This document shows, one piece after another, positions 62,000-64,000 of a stretch of 64,000 nucleotides of DNA. How positions within the stretch are numbered: position 1 is the first letter of the stretch; each line of letters begins with the position of its first letter. Below the pieces are notes generated by a model. It saw nothing but the letters and a program-made list of their open reading frames with translations. It was not told the origin of the DNA and ran no database searches. A program made the translations under genes and the position numbers. Location of the stretch: NCBI RefSeq assembly GCF_900115735.1, contig NZ_FOXO01000019.1:1-64000 (forward strand). Reading direction: 5' to 3'. Source of the DNA: Butyrivibrio proteoclasticus. Lineage in GTDB: Bacteria > Bacillota > Clostridia > Lachnospirales > Lachnospiraceae.

Positions 62000-62151
62000 G
62001 GAGCAATACGGAGTATATGCTCAATAATATCTGCAAACATGCGCTGGAAGGAAAGATGCTGATAGCATTTGTTGCACTCATCATCAGAAACCGCATGTAC
62101 ACAAAGCTCAAGGATGCAGAGGAAGAAATGCTGGAGAAGCCTAATTTGTGA
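62000..62151 (+). pseudogene. C-terminal remnant of an IS1634-like transposase
   Basis: The frame EYMLNNICKHALEGKMLIA then FVALIIRNRMYTKLKDAEEE resembles the segment FIEFIALIIRNKIYTCLKDE of the transposase just to the right, so this is the 3' end of a related element. It ends in TGA at 62149. Confidence 0.6.
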
Positions 62152-62295
62152 ACTTCCGCGATAATTAACTCTCGGCAGCCAAATTGAGAGGCGAAAAAAT
62201 CGGAAAAACCCAGATTTTATGCGGATTTCGCTTGATTTTGAGTGGGAAACATGGTAATATAATAGAGAAGTAATTACATCTCTATGGAGGTTGCC
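62152..62295. other. IS upstream region
   Basis: Noncoding DNA between the transposase remnant and the next transposase, presumably the two IS ends. A perfect TATAAT at 62258-62263 without a well-spaced -35 is the likely -10 of the transposase gene. The IS tip cannot be fixed because the right end is outside the window. Confidence 0.4.
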
Positions 62296-64000
62296 ATGTA
62301 TATGAATTTCCTTGTGAAGATACCGACTGGGGAAAACGGTATCAGAATAAAAAATATCAAGGGAACTACCTACGTGTACTATGCGTATGAGAGAAAGTAT
62401 GACCCTGACAAGAAGTATTCCGTTCCCAAGACCACATCTATCGGAAGACGTGATGATGAGCACCTTGACATGATGTATCCTAATGCTAACTGCATGAAGT
62501 TCTTTCCGGATATAGAGATCCCTGAAGAACTGGAAGGGGATACCAGCCGCAGCAGTTGCCTGAATGTTGGAGCATTTTTTGTAATCAGGAAGATCATTGC
62601 CAGCTATCATATCGACGAGATGGTTAATCGTATTGTTGGCAAGGATGCCGGACTGTTTCTTGATCTTGCTGCATATAGCATTCTAACTGAGAACAATGCT
62701 GGTCAGTATTATCCTGACTATGCTTATAAACATCCTCTCTTTACAAAAGGGATGCATGTCTATAGTGATTCAAAGATTTCAGACTTCCTTGGCCAGGACA
62801 TGACTGATGCAAGGATTGCTTTCCTTAATGAATGGAATAAGAACCGGGATCACAGATCAAAGATTTATGTTTCTTATGATTCAACCAATAAGCACTGCCA
62901 GGCAGGTGATATAGATTTTGCTGAGATAGGACATGAAAAGGATAAGCAGGGTAAGCCAATCTTCAATTATGCTGTGGCTTATGACAGGAATAACAATGAG
63001 CCCCTTTTCTATGAGGACTATCCGGGTAGCATCAATGACGTGTCACAGCTTCAGTACATGCTGGAAAAGGTGGAAGGCTATGGCTATAAAAATATAGGAT
63101 TCATCCTCGACAGGGGATATTTCAGTGAGGCAAACATTCACTACATGGATCACCACGGCTACGGCTTTGTAATCATGGTCAAGGGCATGAAGGACCTTGT
63201 GAGTGATCTTGTTTTAAAACATAGAGGCAGCTTTGAGCAGAGCAGGGCAACCAGCATAAGATTCTATAAAGTCAATGGAATGACAGTTAAGATGCAGCTG
63301 TTTCCTTCGGATGAAAAGGACAGATATTTCCACATATACTACAATGACAGAAAACATGCAGCAGAACGCGAGAATGTAGAGAGAAAGATAGACAGGATAG
63401 TCGAGTTCCTGGAAAAGAACAGGGGCAAGAAGATACCCCCAAGTCCAAACATTGAGAAATACTTCAAGCTTGAGATTTACAATAAGGGCAAGGAAGATGA
63501 ACGACTCCTTGCATGGCGCGAACGCACTAATGTCATAGACAGGGAGATTGCACTCTGTGGATACTTTGTACTTATCACATCAGAGTCCATGACAGCGGAA
63601 GAAGCAATAAACCTGTATAAGAGCAGGGATGTTTCCGAAAAACTGTTCCGCGGAGATAAATCATATATGGGAGCAAGGGCAGAAAGGGTTTATGGAAATG
63701 AATCTCTGGAGACCAAGCTTTTCATAGAGTTCATAGCTCTTATCATACGTAATAAGATATATACATGCCTTAAGGATGAAGTAAAGGAGAGTGGACAGAA
63801 AGAGAATTACATGACAGTTCCTGATGCACTTAAGGAACTTGAAAAGATAGAGATGATAAAGTCCTCTGACAATACATACAGGATAGATCACGCAGTAAGT
63901 GCTACTCAGAAAGCAATACTGAAGGCATTCGGGATGAATGCAGCAGACATAAAGACGCTGGGAAGAGCACTCGGAGAAGATCTAAAGAATGTAACTGTTA
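62296..64000 (+). CDS. IS1634-like transposase (IS4 superfamily), cut by window edge
   Basis: The frame is open from ATG 62296 (GGAGG upstream) to the window end, at least 568 codons, so it has no stop in view. It reads MYMNFLVKIPTGENGIRIKN, YVSYDSTNKHCQAGDIDF (first Asp), GFILDRGYFSEANIHYM (second Asp), and a C-terminal stretch YKSRDVSEKLFRGDKSYMGA with the E and the F/K pattern of IS4-type enzymes. It differs from the element at 19600. There are no frame breaks, so it may be active. Confidence 0.88.
   Translation, partial: MYMNFLVKIPTGENGIRIKNIKGTTYVYYAYERKYDPDKKYSVPKTTSIGRRDDEHLDMMYPNANCMKFFPDIEIPEELEGDTSRSSCLNVGAFFVIRKIIASYHIDEMVNRIVGKDAGLFLDLAAYSILTENNAGQYYPDYAYKHPLFTKGMHVYSDSKISDFLGQDMTDARIAFLNEWNKNRDHRSKIYVSYDSTNKHCQAGDIDFAEIGHEKDKQGKPIFNYAVAYDRNNNEPLFYEDYPGSINDVSQLQYMLEKVEGYGYKNIGFILDRGYFSEANIHYMDHHGYGFVIMVKGMKDLVSDLVLKHRGSFEQSRATSIRFYKVNGMTVKMQLFPSDEKDRYFHIYYNDRKHAAERENVERKIDRIVEFLEKNRGKKIPPSPNIEKYFKLEIYNKGKEDERLLAWRERTNVIDREIALCGYFVLITSESMTAEEAINLYKSRDVSEKLFRGDKSYMGARAERVYGNESLETKLFIEFIALIIRNKIYTCLKDEVKESGQKENYMTVPDALKELEKIEMIKSSDNTYRIDHAVSATQKAILKAFGMNAADIKTLGRALGEDLKNVTV

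Noticed and set aside
62010-62610. 205-codon minus-strand ORF
   Set aside because: Antisense to the start of the plus-strand transposase, which has a ribosome site and DDE motifs.
1-64000. tRNA, rRNA or replication-origin sequences
   Set aside because: None was recognised on either strand.

Overview
The window looks like a chromosomal segment of a low-GC anaerobic Firmicute, most likely Lachnospiraceae (Butyrivibrio/Pseudobutyrivibrio/Roseburia type). The grounds are A+T-rich sequence with strong AGGAGG-type ribosome sites, DUF1703-type AAA-ATPase/nuclease genes, Rpn-family nucleases, a LoaP-like NusG paralogue and IS1634/IS66/IS1182/IS21-type insertion sequences. The genus is an inference. 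Almost every intact gene is for building or decorating a surface glycan; the rest are mobile elements and their scars.

Left region (1-20 kb). An IS21 end and two head-on gene stubs are followed by glycosyltransferases in alternating orientation: CgeB-like GT-B enzymes at 1825, 3030, 12556 and 18400, a second GT-B pair at 715 and 16317, and GT2 enzymes at 4362, 7305 and 17292. Among them are three LicD-type phosphotransferase genes and a CDP-glycerol-transferase-like gene. The same two-domain pair occurs once as two overlapping genes and twice as a fusion. A pentulose-phosphate 3-epimerase lies between the fusions. This suggests a teichoic-acid-like or phospho-decorated glycan.

Middle region (13.8-31 kb). 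This is an accessory zone: two DUF1703 AAA-ATPase/nuclease genes, an Rpn nuclease and four fragments of it, an intact IS1634-type element, degraded IS1182-like and IS66 elements, and a compact XRE - ImmA/IrrE metalloprotease - PIN-like nuclease operon. The operon and the IS lie between two 35-bp direct repeats. It is the best candidate here for a toxin-antitoxin or defence module.

Right region (31-61 kb). A LoaP-like antiterminator with a structured leader is followed by about 0.5 kb of leader-like DNA holding a terminator hairpin, two GA-centred hairpins and three 66-bp tandem repeats. A long same-strand gene cluster then runs to about 61 kb. Its core is a phosphonate pathway: a CysC-like kinase; a three-domain MobA-like/HxGH-cytidylyltransferase/PEP-mutase protein; an Fe-alcohol dehydrogenase that seems to start at CTG; phosphonopyruvate decarboxylase; and a carbamoyltransferase. 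The predicted product is a nucleotide-activated 2-hydroxyethylphosphonate for glycan decoration. Around it are a PIG-L deacetylase, an alkaline-phosphatase-fold protein, an SGNH hydrolase, polysaccharide deacetylases, methyltransferases and glycosyltransferases. Eleven loci carry the same small Rossmann-like module (Y/F-G-x-G pattern), at the N-terminus, at the C-terminus or alone; this is the most striking unexplained pattern. Two module genes are frameshifted exactly at slippable repeats (T8 and a 7-bp tandem duplication). The tail (57.4-59.8 kb) is visibly more GC-rich and holds a wecB gene with an in-frame amber codon, gmd, and a 25-codon stub of GDP-fucose synthase. The right edge is IS debris and a transposase that runs off the window.
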